Of a DNA stretch of 64,000 nt, positions 45,220 through 60,548 are shown one piece after another. Both the position numbers and the translations under genes were made by a program. The stretch comes from Marsupella aquatica (taxonomy: Eukaryota > Marchantiophyta), in the NCBI GenBank assembly GCA_973895155.1, contig OZ316897.1, positions 1,736,001 through 1,800,000 on the forward strand. Direction: 5' to 3'. How positions within the stretch are numbered: the first letter of the stretch is position 1; every line of letters begins with the position of its first letter. The notes under the pieces were generated by a model that was not told where the DNA came from, did not search any database, and saw only the letters and a program-made list of their open reading frames with translations.

Positions 45220-45915
45220 CACAAGCATTGAGCTCCTTTGAGGCATTGATCCCAACTGTAGGCTGCCCCCTCTTCATATGGGAAAAAGTATTATTGTTCA
45301 TTTATAAAGTGCATTTACTCCTTGAGAGACCAAAAGGTTAGGGTAGATAGATATGTGATCCAAACTACTCCAAGCACCTACCAGAGACCATCGAGAGTGA
45401 ACTGAAACCACAACACATCTGTACCAACCGACATGGTCACAATGACAACAACCCAGTTGAAATGATAATTGATTTTCACAACACAATGGCAACAACAACC
45501 CGATCACAACAACGACATCAACAACAACAAGAGAGTTGCAATTAAAACTGTGCACAAGCACTGAGCTCCTTAAACCACCACTAGCCATGACAAAAACCTG
45601 GTTACACCAAATTTCACCATAAATAGTATCCTTTCCTGAATTTGTGGAACAATCTCGAATGCAAGAGGAGAAGAATGAGAGGAAAATGAAAAATGTAGAA
45701 GTATTGGACACTTCCCCTTTTATATGGCTGGTGGCTGTTTAAGTGGGCATTGACCCAAACTGTAAGATGTCCCCTCTTCATATGGGAAAGAAAAATGATT
45801 GTTTATAAAGTGCATTTAGCCCTTGAGAGACAAAAAGGGTAGGGTGGATAGATATGTTATCCAAACTACTCCAAACACCTACCAGAGTCCAGAGTCCAGA
45901 CCATCCAGAGTGAAT
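45220..45915. repeat. ~500-bp-spaced direct duplication
   Basis: The segment from CACAAGCA(T/C)TGAGCTCCTT and TCTTCATATGGGAAA through GTGCATTTA..CCTTGAGAGAC, GATAGATATGT and CAAACTACTCCAA(G/A)CACCTACCAGAG occurs at 45220-45405 and again around 45550-45915, the best part at 45770-45905. Copies are about 90 percent identical in the best part. CAA-rich sequence fills the space between. Probably one old tandem duplication; no gene. Confidence 0.75.
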
Positions 45916-46273
45916 GTCCACTGTACTTTACACATCGCATTTGTGACATTGGCCTCTCGTTGTTTCCTGTGTTTTTGCAGAAGCATCACCTCTCTCGATC
46001 TCTCACCCAGGTTTTCGGGAGCTCTCGTTTGGCTCCCCAATTGGTGCCCATCTTCGGTACGTTCAAGCATTCTGCTCAAGCTCTGTGCACAGCAATCTTA
46101 GATTACAGGTTGTGTTCGTTCAGTCAAGCAGTTCATTGTGTTTGGGTGTGAAGAAAAAATCCATCGAGTCTCGAGGTCGGAAGTTGCTCGATTTTGAGAG
46201 GCAACTTCTTCCCTGAGATTTGCTCGTCACAAAGCTCGTGGTGACTAGCCCTACCCAGAAACTACTGTAGGTC

Positions 46274-46563
46274 GAAGCCTTTTCTCAAACTCCCGAAAAG
46301 ACATGAAACCTCCACTTGGCTGTGTCTCGTTTTCGGTGTTCGGTACTACTTTTGGATGGTTGAAGCATTTTCTCAAGCTCGCGATTGGAAAACTCGCCTC
46401 TACTAACAGTCTGTCTCGTTTCGTTGTTCAGTACTACATTTGGTTGGTTGAAGCTTTTTCTCAAGCCCCCGAAATGAAATTTTGCCTCTACTAACAGTGT
46501 GTCTCGTTTTCGTTGTTCGCTCCTACATCTGGTTGGTTGAAGCATTTTCTGAAAGCTCAACAC
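46274..46563 (+). repeat. 88-bp satellite upstream of CPOX (three and a quarter copies)
   Basis: Units start GAAGC(C/A/T)TTTTCTCAA at 46274, 46362, 46450 and 46539 (the last broken off after ~25 bp). Each full unit contains TGTCTCGTTTTCG(G/T)TGTTCGG(T)ACTAC and ends TTTGGNTGGTT. The array stops about 120 bp before the CPOX ATG, so it lies in the core promoter or 5' untranslated region. Word similarity to the TC-rich repeats upstream of CKS is limited to short TCTCG/GTGTTCGG strings. Confidence 0.88.
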
Positions 46564-46684
46564 AGAAATTGTTGGTGCACCGGCTTTTCGAGTATTCAGT
46601 GATCTTTGACCTGGACGTACTAAAATTCCTGCAATGTTCGCTCCTGCAGGTCACTTGAATGTGTCTAGGTGGTGAGAGGTAGCC

Positions 46685-50006
<3,322 letters not shown>

Positions 50007-50832
50007 TTATTGAGGGATGAACGATTTTGTTATTATACTTGCTGCGTCGAGTGTGGTATTGGGACAAATTCAGACGACAGTGCTAGTGAGAAAATTCTGT
50101 AGTTAAGTAATTCACATATTCGTTTCACCTTACGTCTGAGTGGGCGAAGATATTTGTTGTTCACCTTCCCTCGCAGAGATTTGAAATGGGTTCGTCAAGC
50201 GTTCACTGTGTGGTACCTTGGCGTTGGAAAGCAGCTGCCCTATATGTTAGGGAATCAGCCTTTGAAGGAGGGTATTAAACCACTGTACCCGTCAAGTGTA
50301 GAACTCAGTCAGTAACTTAGTGACCTACTCAAAAGCTTGAAAACTTGTTCATCTTGGTTCGCTAATTTTGCAAGTTCCAGTTTTGAGTATGGCGAGATGA
50401 AAGTTTATTTGTTCCTCGTACCTCAGTAATACATGTAGACAGTGGACTGACGAGCTTTGTTCTGTTGTAGTGACTTCGATGTCTGCAATTCGTAGGTAGT
50501 TGAATTGATCAAGCCTGGTCTAATGAAAGCTGAAGGCAGAGAACTCTTTCCCTCCATTAACCAAAGAGCCCCGTTGAGAGATTTAGTGAGCCAGTGAGGC
50601 ACCTGGATGCATATCCATATGCTTGAAGGGGACTTAAGCGCACCAAAAATGGCCCATCGCATTTTGAACCATGTGAGAAGCTGAGAACTACTATGAAACG
50701 ACAGTACATGCAGTATAGGATAGTACAGTGCTGCAGGAGTGTTGCTGCTAAATTGCCAAAATTGCCAGAGCAGCTGCAGACATTACATTGAAAGAGAGTG
50801 AAAATTCATTACTACGGTTACCTACTCTACAA
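50007..50832. other. 3' flank of CPOX
   Basis: Presumed 3' untranslated region and spacer. No gene recognised; the minus-strand frame 50423-50662 has no domain. No clear AATAAA within the first 300 bases. Confidence 0.4.
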
Positions 50833-51053
50833 GTCTTCGCCAGAACAGAAGTGAAGCCGGTAAAGAGGGCAAGCAACTGAAGGAAGTGGGTAAAGATAAG
50901 GAACGGCCCTAATGTTCGCTTGAGAGAGCTTCGTAATAAAAAAAGTCTCCGCCAGAACACAAGCCAGTAAAGAGGGCAAGCAACTGAAGGAAGTGGGTGA
51001 TGATAAGGAACAGCCCTAATGTTCGCCTGAGAGCTTTGTAACAAAAACCATTG
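50833..51053. repeat. ~112-bp tandem duplication
   Basis: Copies 50833-50944 and 50945-51053, both containing CGCCAGAACA(G/C)AAG, GGTAAAGAGGGCAAGCAACTGAAGGAAG-type and CCCTAATGTTCGC(T/C)TGAGAG words; a few indels separate them. The minus-strand ORFs at 50748-51242 are built on this repeat. Confidence 0.88.
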
Positions 51054-51288
51054 ACGATAATGCCCTTGGTGATCAAGCAAACAACTAAAACCTGATTTGT
51101 CTTTGGGGTGCACCACAAGAACACACGCCATCTTTAAAATGGTGAAAGTGTTTCGCATCCCTAGCAAATATATAGCAACCATGTCTTTCAAAATTGTCTC
51201 TTTCCACTTATCTTTCTCCGGTGAGGCCCCCGGTGGGCCCATAGCTTCTTCATAGCTAGACGGATCTAGTCGAAGTACTTGTTTACAT

Positions 51289-52370
51289 TACCACTTACCT
51301 CTGGCGTTGCTGACTTTGATGCTGAGTTCCTCCATGGTCCAGGCCCGCAGGACGGTCATCCTAAAAGAATTCTAAGTATAAGGAGACTCGTGGGCAAGGA
51401 AGTGTTCACTTGTACTAGCAAAGGCGATGGCTTGAGCTAGTGCTGTGCACAAGGGGCTTACACCAGTGTTAGGAGATGGTTGGGTCATTGGAAGGGCCGA
51501 GCTCAGGGTAGACCGTCTGGACCGAGCGGACTCCAAGTTCTGAGGACTTGAGTCAGAGCCCCTAGCCTCTTGGGGCCCAAATGCTAAGAAGTTTAGTTCA
51601 TGTGGAGCGAACGCTTAGCGGACGAGAAACAACATGGATCGCAACCCCCAATTGATGATGAGTATTGAGGGCCCAAGCAAGAGCACCATGTCAGGTCGAC
51701 CACAATAGACTAAGGCACTTCACCTTGTTAGCTTTGTGTCTAGTCGGTCGGGTTGGGGTCCAGGTAGAGGGCCAAAAATAGGGGACCAAAGTTGGTCGGG
51801 GGGTGACAGGTCTTCAGAAGCATATATGAGGGGAATGGTGCCTCGTAGAGGGCAAAGGGTGATCCCAAGCTGAGATACGTGATGGTCACTCTACTAAGGA
51901 GAAATGTTGAATAGAAACAACAATATCTCTTCAACGAAAAGTCTGTTGGAGTATTGTTTTAATTGGTACAAGAGACAGATATATACATTCATATGTATAT
52001 TCTTGGGTGCGTTAAAAGCTCTCAAGGAGGACTCACTCTTGTTGATCTTAGCCTAGGGGTGCCTATGGTCCTCATAAGTTTTGCGAGCTATCACCACTGC
52101 TTCTCGATTTTGCCGAAACAACAACCAAGTCGCGTTCAATTCCCATGGGAGCCTGTGTTGGGGAGGCAAAGCCAAGTAGGCTCGGGTGTAGAGTATGCCC
52201 TCAAGATTATAGTGGAGTTGGATTCATCAAGACGGTTGCTAGAGTTGGGGCCGAACAGGTCCCAGCCTTTGGGACAAGCTAGGTAGTTGGGTCATTGGCA
52301 TGTCATGGAGACAAGGCGGTCAGCCAGTGACGGACATAAAGTGGAGACGCTCAGGCAACATTCGGTAGAG
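51289..52370 (+). repeat. LTR family B copy 2 (probably solo, decayed)
   Basis: Colinear with the reverse complement of 13019-11750. Shared words in order: GCTGACT..GATGC.GAG, ATGGTCCAGGCCCG, GGCCAAA..GGGACCAAAGTTGGTC, AGAAGCATATATGAGGGGA, GGTGCGTT..AAAGCTCT..GAGGA, GACAAGCT, and GGTCAG near 52320. Identity is patchy, perhaps 70-75 percent, with large gaps, so the copy is old. No gag follows and no primer-binding site is seen. The end after 52370 is not resolved. Confidence 0.65.
51831..51838 (+). promoter_or_regulatory. Candidate LTR TATA element
   Basis: CATATATG in a 19-bp block identical to the one at 12442-12449 in the other LTR copy, although flanks have diverged. Confidence 0.4.
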
Positions 52371-55152
52371 GGGTTATTCTAGAAAACTGTGGGTGTCAGA
52401 CTTAGTTTTAGCTTATGGCAAGCACTAGTACTCTGGTTAAGAGTCATGATTGAAAGAGTCTTGGTTGATGTACCGCCAAATGTTTCTTCTCTATGCCTAG
52501 AGTCATGGTTTATTTCAGGCAACATTTCTTTCTAACTGAGTCATACTTGCTTTGTAACATTGTCAGAACCTACTGTAGTACTTTAGTTTAGAATCATGCT
52601 TGATAGAGTCTTGCTGATGTTCTGCCAAATGTTTCTTCTCTATGAAGCCATGGTTTATGTTCTAGCAACTTCTTTCCAATGGAATCATGCCTACTTTGTA
52701 CTAGAGTCTACGTTTGGGTTCAGGCAAAACCTAGTACTTTGGATAAGTCATGATTAATGATAAAGTTTTGGTTTTATGGTCTGAGAAACTTGGGTCAGAA
52801 CGAGCAATAGCATCGGGACTGGACGGGTGTACGAGGCCCCAGGCAAATGGGGGAGCATTCACTCATTGTAGATTTAACAAGCAGTACTCGCTTTGCCGGC
52901 TGGTATGACAGTACCACAGTACCCTGCCCCGGCCGTTGTCTTCGTGCACCTTCTTTGTACCGTCTCCCATGCAACTCTTGCCCATCGAGCACCTTGTACC
53001 AGTTTGCCTAGGAAAGTTGAGTTATGGTGACCACCAGACAACTTGTGCAAAGCAAACAATTACACCTTTTGATTACAAGTGCTCGACATTTTACAAGAAG
53101 AAACCAACCCCACACAAGGAAAGTCAAGACACAAACAAGCCATGACCTAGAGTATCAAGCTCTAAACAACAACCTCAAAATACAAGATTGCTTGCACACC
53201 ACGACAGAAAGTTAGTTTATAGAAGGACCAGAAGTGGGATATAACAGTACTCTCAGTTGTAGAAGTGATTCCATATGAGGATGTAAATATTTGTCATTTA
53301 CATCATTGTGGACATTTTGTTGTTGTTAGGCTTCAGTTACACAGGTGAACTACTCAACAATAGTGAAGGGGAAGTGAGTCTCTGAGCCCTCCCTCCATTC
53401 AAATACAAAATTGCTCACTTTAAAACAGAGGCTAAGAATGATGGCAAGGCAATGCAAAGAAAAACAATGAGGAATGGAGGGAAGGAAATGAAACTGGAAG
53501 AGGGTGATATGGGCAAGAGCACCTAAATTCTACACAAAATTAGTCACTGATGAACTTTGTTATTTTTGTTGCAATTTTAGTCTTTCCTAAATTTTCTCAA
53601 AAGGTTTCGCTGGGTTACCAGGTTTGAAGGTGACAGTTTCAGTTTATTCGAATTTAATAAGCCCAAACTCCACTATATGAGAAACTGGATGTAGTCAATC
53701 CTTGCCTTCACACCAACATTAAATATTAGTTGTTTCACCAAAACAAAGTCACTTGCACGAGCATCCAGGGTCCCACCTGTCATCAACTTGATAAAAGTGA
53801 AAGTTCAAGATGGTTGCTTCTCGTGGTTACAACTGAAACACAGAAATGAACATCATGAAAGTTTCACACGAGAGGCCTCTCTAAGCAAAAACACAAGTCC
53901 CAAACGCAAGAGTCTGGAGATCCAGAACTGGGACCTCAAAAATCTGGAGTACAGCATTCTCATCAAAAGACCAGATTTGTGGAATTTTGAATATATCCTC
54001 AATCAAATCGAAGTTGCAATTTAAGTTGAAGATATGTCTCATCACTGAATATGTTTTGATCCATTCTGGTGATGTAGTGTACATTGGTGCCCCCTGATGG
54101 CGGCTTCTTACAATGCAGGCAGAACAGGGGGAGCAATTGATCTGAGTGTGTGTGGCATACCCTGGGAGAAAAAAGAGGGTGTGGAGATATGGCGGTTTGG
54201 ACAAGCGTTCACCTACTCTCCGTGGACATCATCAGGGAAAGGGCAAAGTCAGTGCAATCTGTAATCGTTGGTGAATCGCTTAGTGATATGATCTTGATCC
54301 ACTGTTTAGTGATGGCAGTGAGTGCCTGCCACATTAAGTACTATACGCTACATCTGTGAAGGTCAAATCTCCCGGAGCTGAATTTGGAGATCTACTGAAC
54401 CTCAAGCTACAGCCTGAGTTCTTGCACCACACACAAAAAATTGGAGAAAATGCTTCTTCGAGGAGTGTCGAGTCTGCAAATAAGTCGAGAGGTAAAGTTA
54501 TTGAGAAAACACATCAATTTAGCAGTTATGAAAGTCAAGCAAGAATATGAATTTGGAAGAGTGAAAAAACTTGTCCCACAAACATTGAGGGAAGGAGTGA
54601 TACGCCTGACTTAGATTTGATTACGATTGATTACGATTTATTAGTTCTTTCAATCCATTGTATCCTGATGCCCCATGGTAAACTGGACAGAGATCAAGTC
54701 CATGAGAGGACAGCAGCCAGCTATAAGACCATCGGAGGAAGGAGGACATACTACTTCCTGAGAACAGAACAGTTCAACAAGAAGGGAACCTGGTAGAACC
54801 AGATGTGAAGAATTTATAACAGGCTTGCCCCCTCTGGACATAATAAGTGTTCAGTAAACAAATTTAACTGAAAACTTCTTCAGGATCTCTTAACACAATC
54901 GGGAGCCTGATGAACTGACCAACTCAATTTCGACTCGATGAGGTTCAATCTAGATCCATCTTCCGATGCAAAAGGACATTTGAATTGGATATAGTCCTCA
55001 GTATCTACTTGTGGTGAGATACTACGAGGCCCCTGAAATTGTTTTCATCATTTGACCTTCGACCACTACCTCTCTCCATTGCCAAATGGTCAAAAGCATG
55101 AATGAAACAGTGACGTTGAAATCGACACGGATCCAATGGAGAGGGCTTTTAC
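52371..55152. other. Intergenic stretch
   Basis: No recognised gene. A ~120-bp segment is repeated in decayed form near 52430-52520 and 52570-52690 (GAGTCTTG.TGATGT.C.GCCAAATGTTTCTTCTCTATG). Remaining exons of the NOI gene would be expected on the minus strand between about 54600 and 55150; none could be identified with confidence. Confidence 0.35.
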
Positions 55153-55344
55153 CATGGTTCTCGTGTTCGAGTCGTAGTGTGGCGTTTCATCAGGCTGCGA
55201 GTAGTAGTCATCCTGATTGTTATCCTGAGGCATAGAGCCCAGACGGCTGGCACGGGCCTTGGTGAACATCTCTGTGTAGTCAATGACAGGACTGCTAGGG
55301 TCCTCTAATCTCCATGCGCCGAAGGGGGGCACAGGCTCTCGTCT
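55153..55344 (-). CDS. Exon of a RIN4-like protein with NOI motif (partial)
   Basis: One minus-strand exon of 64 codons, entered by an acceptor (TTGCGCAG|AGAC at 55345) and left by a donor (ACCATG|GTAAAA at 55152), both in phase 0. It encodes VPPFGAWRLEDPSSP followed by YTEMFTKARASRLGS, which fits the NOI or AvrRpt-cleavage motif (PxFGxW ... YTxxFxKAR) of the RIN4 family. RIN4-family proteins sit on the plasma membrane through C-terminal palmitoylated Cys and regulate immune signalling; the motif is the site cleaved by a bacterial protease effector. The Asp/Gln-rich end (QDNNQDDYYSQPDETPHYDS) is typical linker. First and last exons were not found. Plain open frame readthrough to 55371 would be intronic. 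Confidence 0.6.
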
Positions 55345-58262
55345 CTGCGCAAGCAAAACGAAAGACCACACAGCAGCAGCGCGCGTTAGAGTTGATCAAG
55401 ATTCGACAATACCACTAGTAGACCAACGACGCCTAATCCGTTGTATAGCTGGGATGAAAAGCTAGCCTGACAAGTTCTATCTTGCGCTCTGGCTCTTGAA
55501 ATCTTGGTCAATCCCATGCACCCAGTACTCGAACCATGACTGCCACAGTTCCAGCCCCATCTATCTGAATTCCATATGCTTATCCTGGTCAGTGAGACCA
55601 CTTGATTGAAGCCACCCCGTTCACATATGAGATTCGAGAGGATCTCTCAATCGAGAGAGTTATGATTTACTGCATCTCGGTGAACGCTAACCTGACTATT
55701 AAACAGCCAACGGCCATACTGAATTCGAGGCTGTCTCAGAGAACTGTTCAAGACTTTATACACGACTGATTCACTTAAATAACACAGCCAAGGCGAAAGA
55801 CCTCGCCCTGATTCGGCAATGTTCTGACAAAACGCACTGACATCTTTCAGAGAGCCCATCTGACGCTCGCAATTCAAAATGTCAATTAATTTGCTGGTGT
55901 CCAACACCTAGCCGATGGCACTACTTGCATTTTTCCATACGGCGGTGGTCTGTTACTGAAATGAAGTCACCAGGGAAGCCAAGGGGATGATCGTCTCATC
56001 GTCCTAGGACAGGGCGAACCTTTCTGAACGGCACAAACCCTGCTGTAAACTGGTCAGAGATTACTCAAGAGATGATCTACGCCTGCTGCTGGAGTCGAAA
56101 ATACACGGTCAGTTACGGAAACGAGCTCGAGCTCTTCAGCAAGTTACCGCCTTGAACTAAATTTGTGTCTGGGGTAAGAATTAGTCGAGTGGACCTCGAT
56201 AGGAAGCTACAATAGCCGGGCCCACCAAACAATATGCACGATACTGCTCTTGAGAAATCCCTTCCAACTGACTGCCTTTCTTGCTCTTTACGTCAATTGC
56301 GCATCAAAATTACCCGCACTCCCAATTTCAATATTGGCCCACAGCCGAATTCTGGACAGCCAGCCTTGCTGTTCATCACTGGGGGATGAAAACGTTCGAC
56401 AAGCTAGACTGACTGGATACCGCTTCAGTGATTGAGCTGAAGACCTTCCCCTCTCATTTTGGATTTCGGCGAAGCCAGCAAAAACTATGCTACAATATGA
56501 ATCAGGCGTGCTTACCGGTGAGTCCATTGCTGGCCACGCGACAACGTCGTTGATGGAGCTGACTAGCTAGAAGATGCTCCAATAAGCTTGATGATCCCGT
56601 GCTTGAAGACTTCCTGCCAACCATTAAAGATCAGCGTTAGCTTAGCCCAAACACATACCACGGAAGGGGAACTTCAAGCTATAAATCCAAATTTCTGGTG
56701 GTCGACGATAGACGGGCACATGAAGAATGTCTCAAAAAGAGGTTCCCAAAATCACCACCCGATTGAAAAAGATAGTGGAGCGACTGGAATTCGCGGAAGT
56801 CCAGTTAGAATGGTCGTTTGGGAGAAGACTAGGCATACAGACTGATTGGGGCGCCGGCTGAGGTTTAAAAATAGACGATGGAAGGAATAACTATCAATTC
56901 CGAAGGATGGCACAGCACAAACATACAATTTGAAAAGCTAGGGAGCGAGTACAGAGTCATGCCAGGAGTCCAACGTACAAAGAGACGTTAATGTCTCAGC
57001 AGAGGGGACAGCAGGGTGATCACCCAATTTGAAAGCTACTACACGACGAGGAGACACTGAAACAGTGACCGCAGTAGTCATAACCAATCTGAAGACCTCC
57101 AAACCAGACACGAAGTCTACAGAAAACCAGAGAACTACAGGATGGGACTGAGATATGCAGGGACTCGAACTTTCAGTCAAATTGGGCTCTCACAGGTTGT
57201 CTTGACAATGATGAGGAGGCTGGGAAGGTCTGAAGGAGCTTGTGATGGAATAAGTAGACAATTGACCAACAAAGCTTCTGAAACAGCTGAGGAGACATTG
57301 AGCGTCCATTCGGGCAAAGAACTTCCCAAACTTCCATTGGAGCTGCATAGTGTTATTAGACAATGAGAGCTTCAGAAGTAGCAGTATCTCGAGATGACAG
57401 GTCAATTTCAAAAGCTATGGAGAAAGACGAGAACACTGTCAGCGGAAACTGAATCACAAGAGGCTGGGCGGGGGATAGTTCGGTCTTTCGATGGAAAGCG
57501 AATGCATTCAAGACTACCCAACAAAATTCACAGGACAGTGTCCGACATGTCTCTGCCAGTCGTGGAGAAGTTGACCACTCATCAACTTGATCCAACAACT
57601 TACAGTACTCGAGAAGCCTGCGTGCTTAGAGCGGCTGATGAGAAATTGACCACGAAACCAAAGAGAAGCTCTCCAAAACTTACTCTGATGTTCCAGACGA
57701 GGAGGAGCAAATTCCTGCTTAGTCGATTGCTCGAGAGAAAGAGCACGTAGCGACCATAGAGGAGCCCTGAAATAAGGGAAGGAAGGGGAAGGGAAGGAGC
57801 GGACGGCGGTGCGGGAGAGCAACAACCAAATGAGTGTCTCAATTTTTCCGGAGTGAACCCGAGCCCATATATTCTAGCTAGCTGGATGGGAGGGATGGGA
57901 GGGGAGGACTTACTGGGCTCATTGGACTGATTCAACATGAAAACAATTCCAAAAGTATTAAACTAAACTGCACAGTAGATTAACCTGACGCAGCAATCCA
58001 ACACTCATCATCAGGAGGGATATCTTCTTCACATCGATCCAAACCCAGGCCAGTAGGAGCAATATGCCAGCTCGTGCATTGGAGCGGTGGATTGGAATCG
58101 AAAGAGCGTTTGAATCGTTCTAAATGGTCCCCACCGACCTACCACTGCAGATTTGTTTTCGTTCCTACCCTGGTCCCATCTGGGGTACCCAAATCTTGTG
58201 AGAAAGTCACTAGTGATCTGTTCGTTCCTGCTCTCTCACTCTCACTCTCTCTCTCTGTGGAG
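55345..58262. other. Stretch with unassigned ORFs, possibly upstream of the NOI gene
   Basis: No family recognised. The longest plus-strand frame, 57394-57750 (118 codons), is rich in Arg, Thr, Ser and Lys, and its neighbour 57142-57366 has similar composition in another frame; together they could be exons of an unknown gene or the antisense of the NOI gene's first exon. A minus-strand AG/CT-rich patch lies at 57770-57900. CT repeats at 58236-58258 lead into the small ORF below. Confidence 0.3.
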
Positions 58263-58388
58263 ATGGGTGGATCTGATGTGGTACCGTACCACACGTACAC
58301 GCCACCGATCTCGGAGGTCGACAAGCAGCAAGAGCAGCAGCTGCCCACCGAGTGGATTCAGTGGAAGGTTCCCTGCAGAAGAAATTGA
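58263..58388 (+). CDS. 41-codon ORF behind a CT-rich leader
   Basis: Starts MGGSDVVPYHTYTPPISEVD and ends in PTEWIQWKVPCRRN. It is directly preceded by a run of CTCTCACTCTCACTCTCTCTC, the kind of pyrimidine-rich leader common in plant 5' untranslated regions, and its codons are GC-richer than the surroundings. It may be the first exon of a larger gene (AAG|GT at 58365 could be a donor) or a genuine microprotein. No family recognised. An open frame extends upstream to 58074, but this ATG is the natural start after the leader. Confidence 0.4.
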   Translation: MGGSDVVPYHTYTPPISEVDKQQEQQLPTEWIQWKVPCRRN

Positions 58389-58599
58389 CAGGAACAGTGG
58401 TCAATGGGCTAAATTTTCGTCGTAAAGGGGAGGGCTGGTCTGCTGTAGTCAAGTCAACATGATGTAATGGGGAGGCGGCAGACTGCGCCACTGCTGGTGG
58501 TCTTTGGACTCCACGAAAGGCATTTCATAGGGAATCAGACGGGGGGGGTTGCTACTTTGCTCTCCAGTCTCCACGACAGTAGTGTGGACTGTGCTCTCT

Positions 58600-59235
58600 C
58601 TTTTCTGGCTATTATTTTTCTTGTTCTTGTTCTTTCCTTCTCGTATTGTTTTCTGCTTTCTAAGGTCACCCTCTGGTTCTTTTTCTTTCCTTCTCGTATT
58701 GTTTTCTGTTTAATTAATTAATGGTGACCCTCTTTTCTGGTTCTCTTTCTTTCCTTCTCATATTGTTTCCTGCTTCGTGGTGACCCTCTTTTCTGGTTCT
58801 CTTTCTTTCCTTCTCATATTGTTTCCTGCTTCGTGGTGACCCTATTTTCTGGTTCTTTCTCTTTCCTTCTCATGTCGTTTTCTGCTTCTTCGTGACCTAT
58901 TTTCTGGTTCTTTTTCTTTTCCTTCTCATGCTCTTTTATGATTCTTTTTCTTTCCTTCTCGTATTGTTTTCTGCTTCCTAAGTGACCTTCTGGTTCTTTT
59001 CCTTTCCTTCTCGTATTGTTTTCTGCTTCTAAGTGACCCTCTGGTTCTTTTTCTTTCCTTCTAGTATTGTTTTCTGCATCTAAGTGACCCTCTTTTCTGC
59101 TCTTTTTTCTTCCCTTCTCAATATTGTTTTCTGCTTAGTGGTAACCCTCTTCTCTGGTTCTTTTTGGCTCCTTGTCATATTGGTTTCATTTTCTGGTTCT
59201 TCTTTCTTTCCTTCTCATATTGTTTTCTGCTTCTT
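58600..59235 (+). repeat. Pyrimidine-rich ~56-bp minisatellite (about eleven units)
   Basis: Units follow GGTTCTTTTTCTTTCCTTCTC(G/A)TATTGTTTTCTGCTTC.TGGTGACCCTCTTTTCT with length changes. Best preserved copies start near 58735 and 58794. The plus strand is nearly purine-free over long runs, which would allow triplex-type structures. Open frames here (58467-58721, 59084-59425) are repeat products. Confidence 0.9.
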
Positions 59236-59754
59236 GGTGATTCTCCTCTCTAGTTACTCACGAGCTCTAGGGGTTTACAATGCTTGTCAGTTTACTAGCC
59301 TGATGCCCCTGGTTCTTAAAATGACTTGCCCCCAGTCCTTGTTTTCTGCATGCACCCTCACTTTCAGTTATGCCCTAGAGTCACTGTCTATAGGCTTCAC
59401 TCTAGACACGAGGACCTTAGAATAGCTTTTGATTGCAATTATGTAATAATCGATTATTGCCTGGATTATTTAGTTTGGTTGCCCTAGTGGGGGCTCTTGT
59501 GAGCTTTGGTCTTCCTGAGATCTTTCTATTGTTTTGCCTCCTTTACTAGGTCTCTTACCTTTGGGATCCTATATCCGGGTCAGGCATGTTCTTGTTCTTT
59601 GGCAATGTGATACATATACTCCTGCTATTAGTCTCACTACAGTGTCTCTAAAAGCAAGCAAGTGTCTTGCCCACCTTTTGTTCTTTCTTTTGTTTATTTG
59701 TTAACTAAGAAACTCATCCTAGAACAGCCGCCTCACAAGTTCTGTTTGCTTTTG

Positions 59755-59966
59755 TTTACTCTTCTTGTACACGTTCTTCTTCTCCTCACAGATTTTATTT
59801 TCACTAGTGGTGCTGTTATGGCTTCTTTCCATTTTGGAAGAGGAGTTCATGTGAAACTCATTTATTCTTCTTGTACACGTTCTTCTTCTCCTCACAGATT
59901 TTATTTTCACTAGTGGTGCTGTTATGGCTTCTTTCCATTTTGGAAGAGGAGTTCCTATGAAACTCA
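59755..59966. repeat. 106-bp perfect-type tandem duplication
   Basis: Copies 59755-59860 and 59861-59966 are almost identical (TTTACTCTTCTTG versus TTTATTCTTCTTG and one further difference near GTTCATGTG/GTTCCTATG). This indicates a very recent duplication. Confidence 0.93.
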
Positions 59967-60548
59967 TTTCTTGCTGCCTACTGGGTCCACCATTCAACCT
60001 TGCCCATTTTGGTGTGCTACCCGTCACACACACATAAGACTTGATGGGGCCCAAGCCCCTTTCATTTGAAAGAAACATGGTTGGCTCCTACTGTAGTCCC
60101 TGTCACCCTTGTGCACAACCTCTGCCCCCATTCCCTCTCCCTATCATAGTTGCACATCCCTGACTCCAGCTTGGTCATTGTGCTCCACAAGCAACCAGGC
60201 TGTTATTGGTTAGTGTGTCCCAGTTGCCCTCCCTCACTCTGTGCTGCAGCCCTGAGTAGTCTGAAGGGTGTCCAAAGTTACAATGGTGCCCAAAGTATTC
60301 TGAAGGACCTTGTTGCCGATTCGATTTAAGGAGGCATTGCGATATTTTTTTTACATAGGATCAAGTGACTAATCCAAAAGAATATCCCTGATGATTTTTG
60401 CCAAATGTTGCAAGCATTTTTCAGCTAGGCCAAATTTAACACATTTTTGCCATTCAGAAATGTGCTAGTCTTCACATTTCCAAATGCTACTTACTGTGCC
60501 CAGATACACATAAGCGTGGTTTGCTCTAAATAACTTGTCCCAGCAAGC

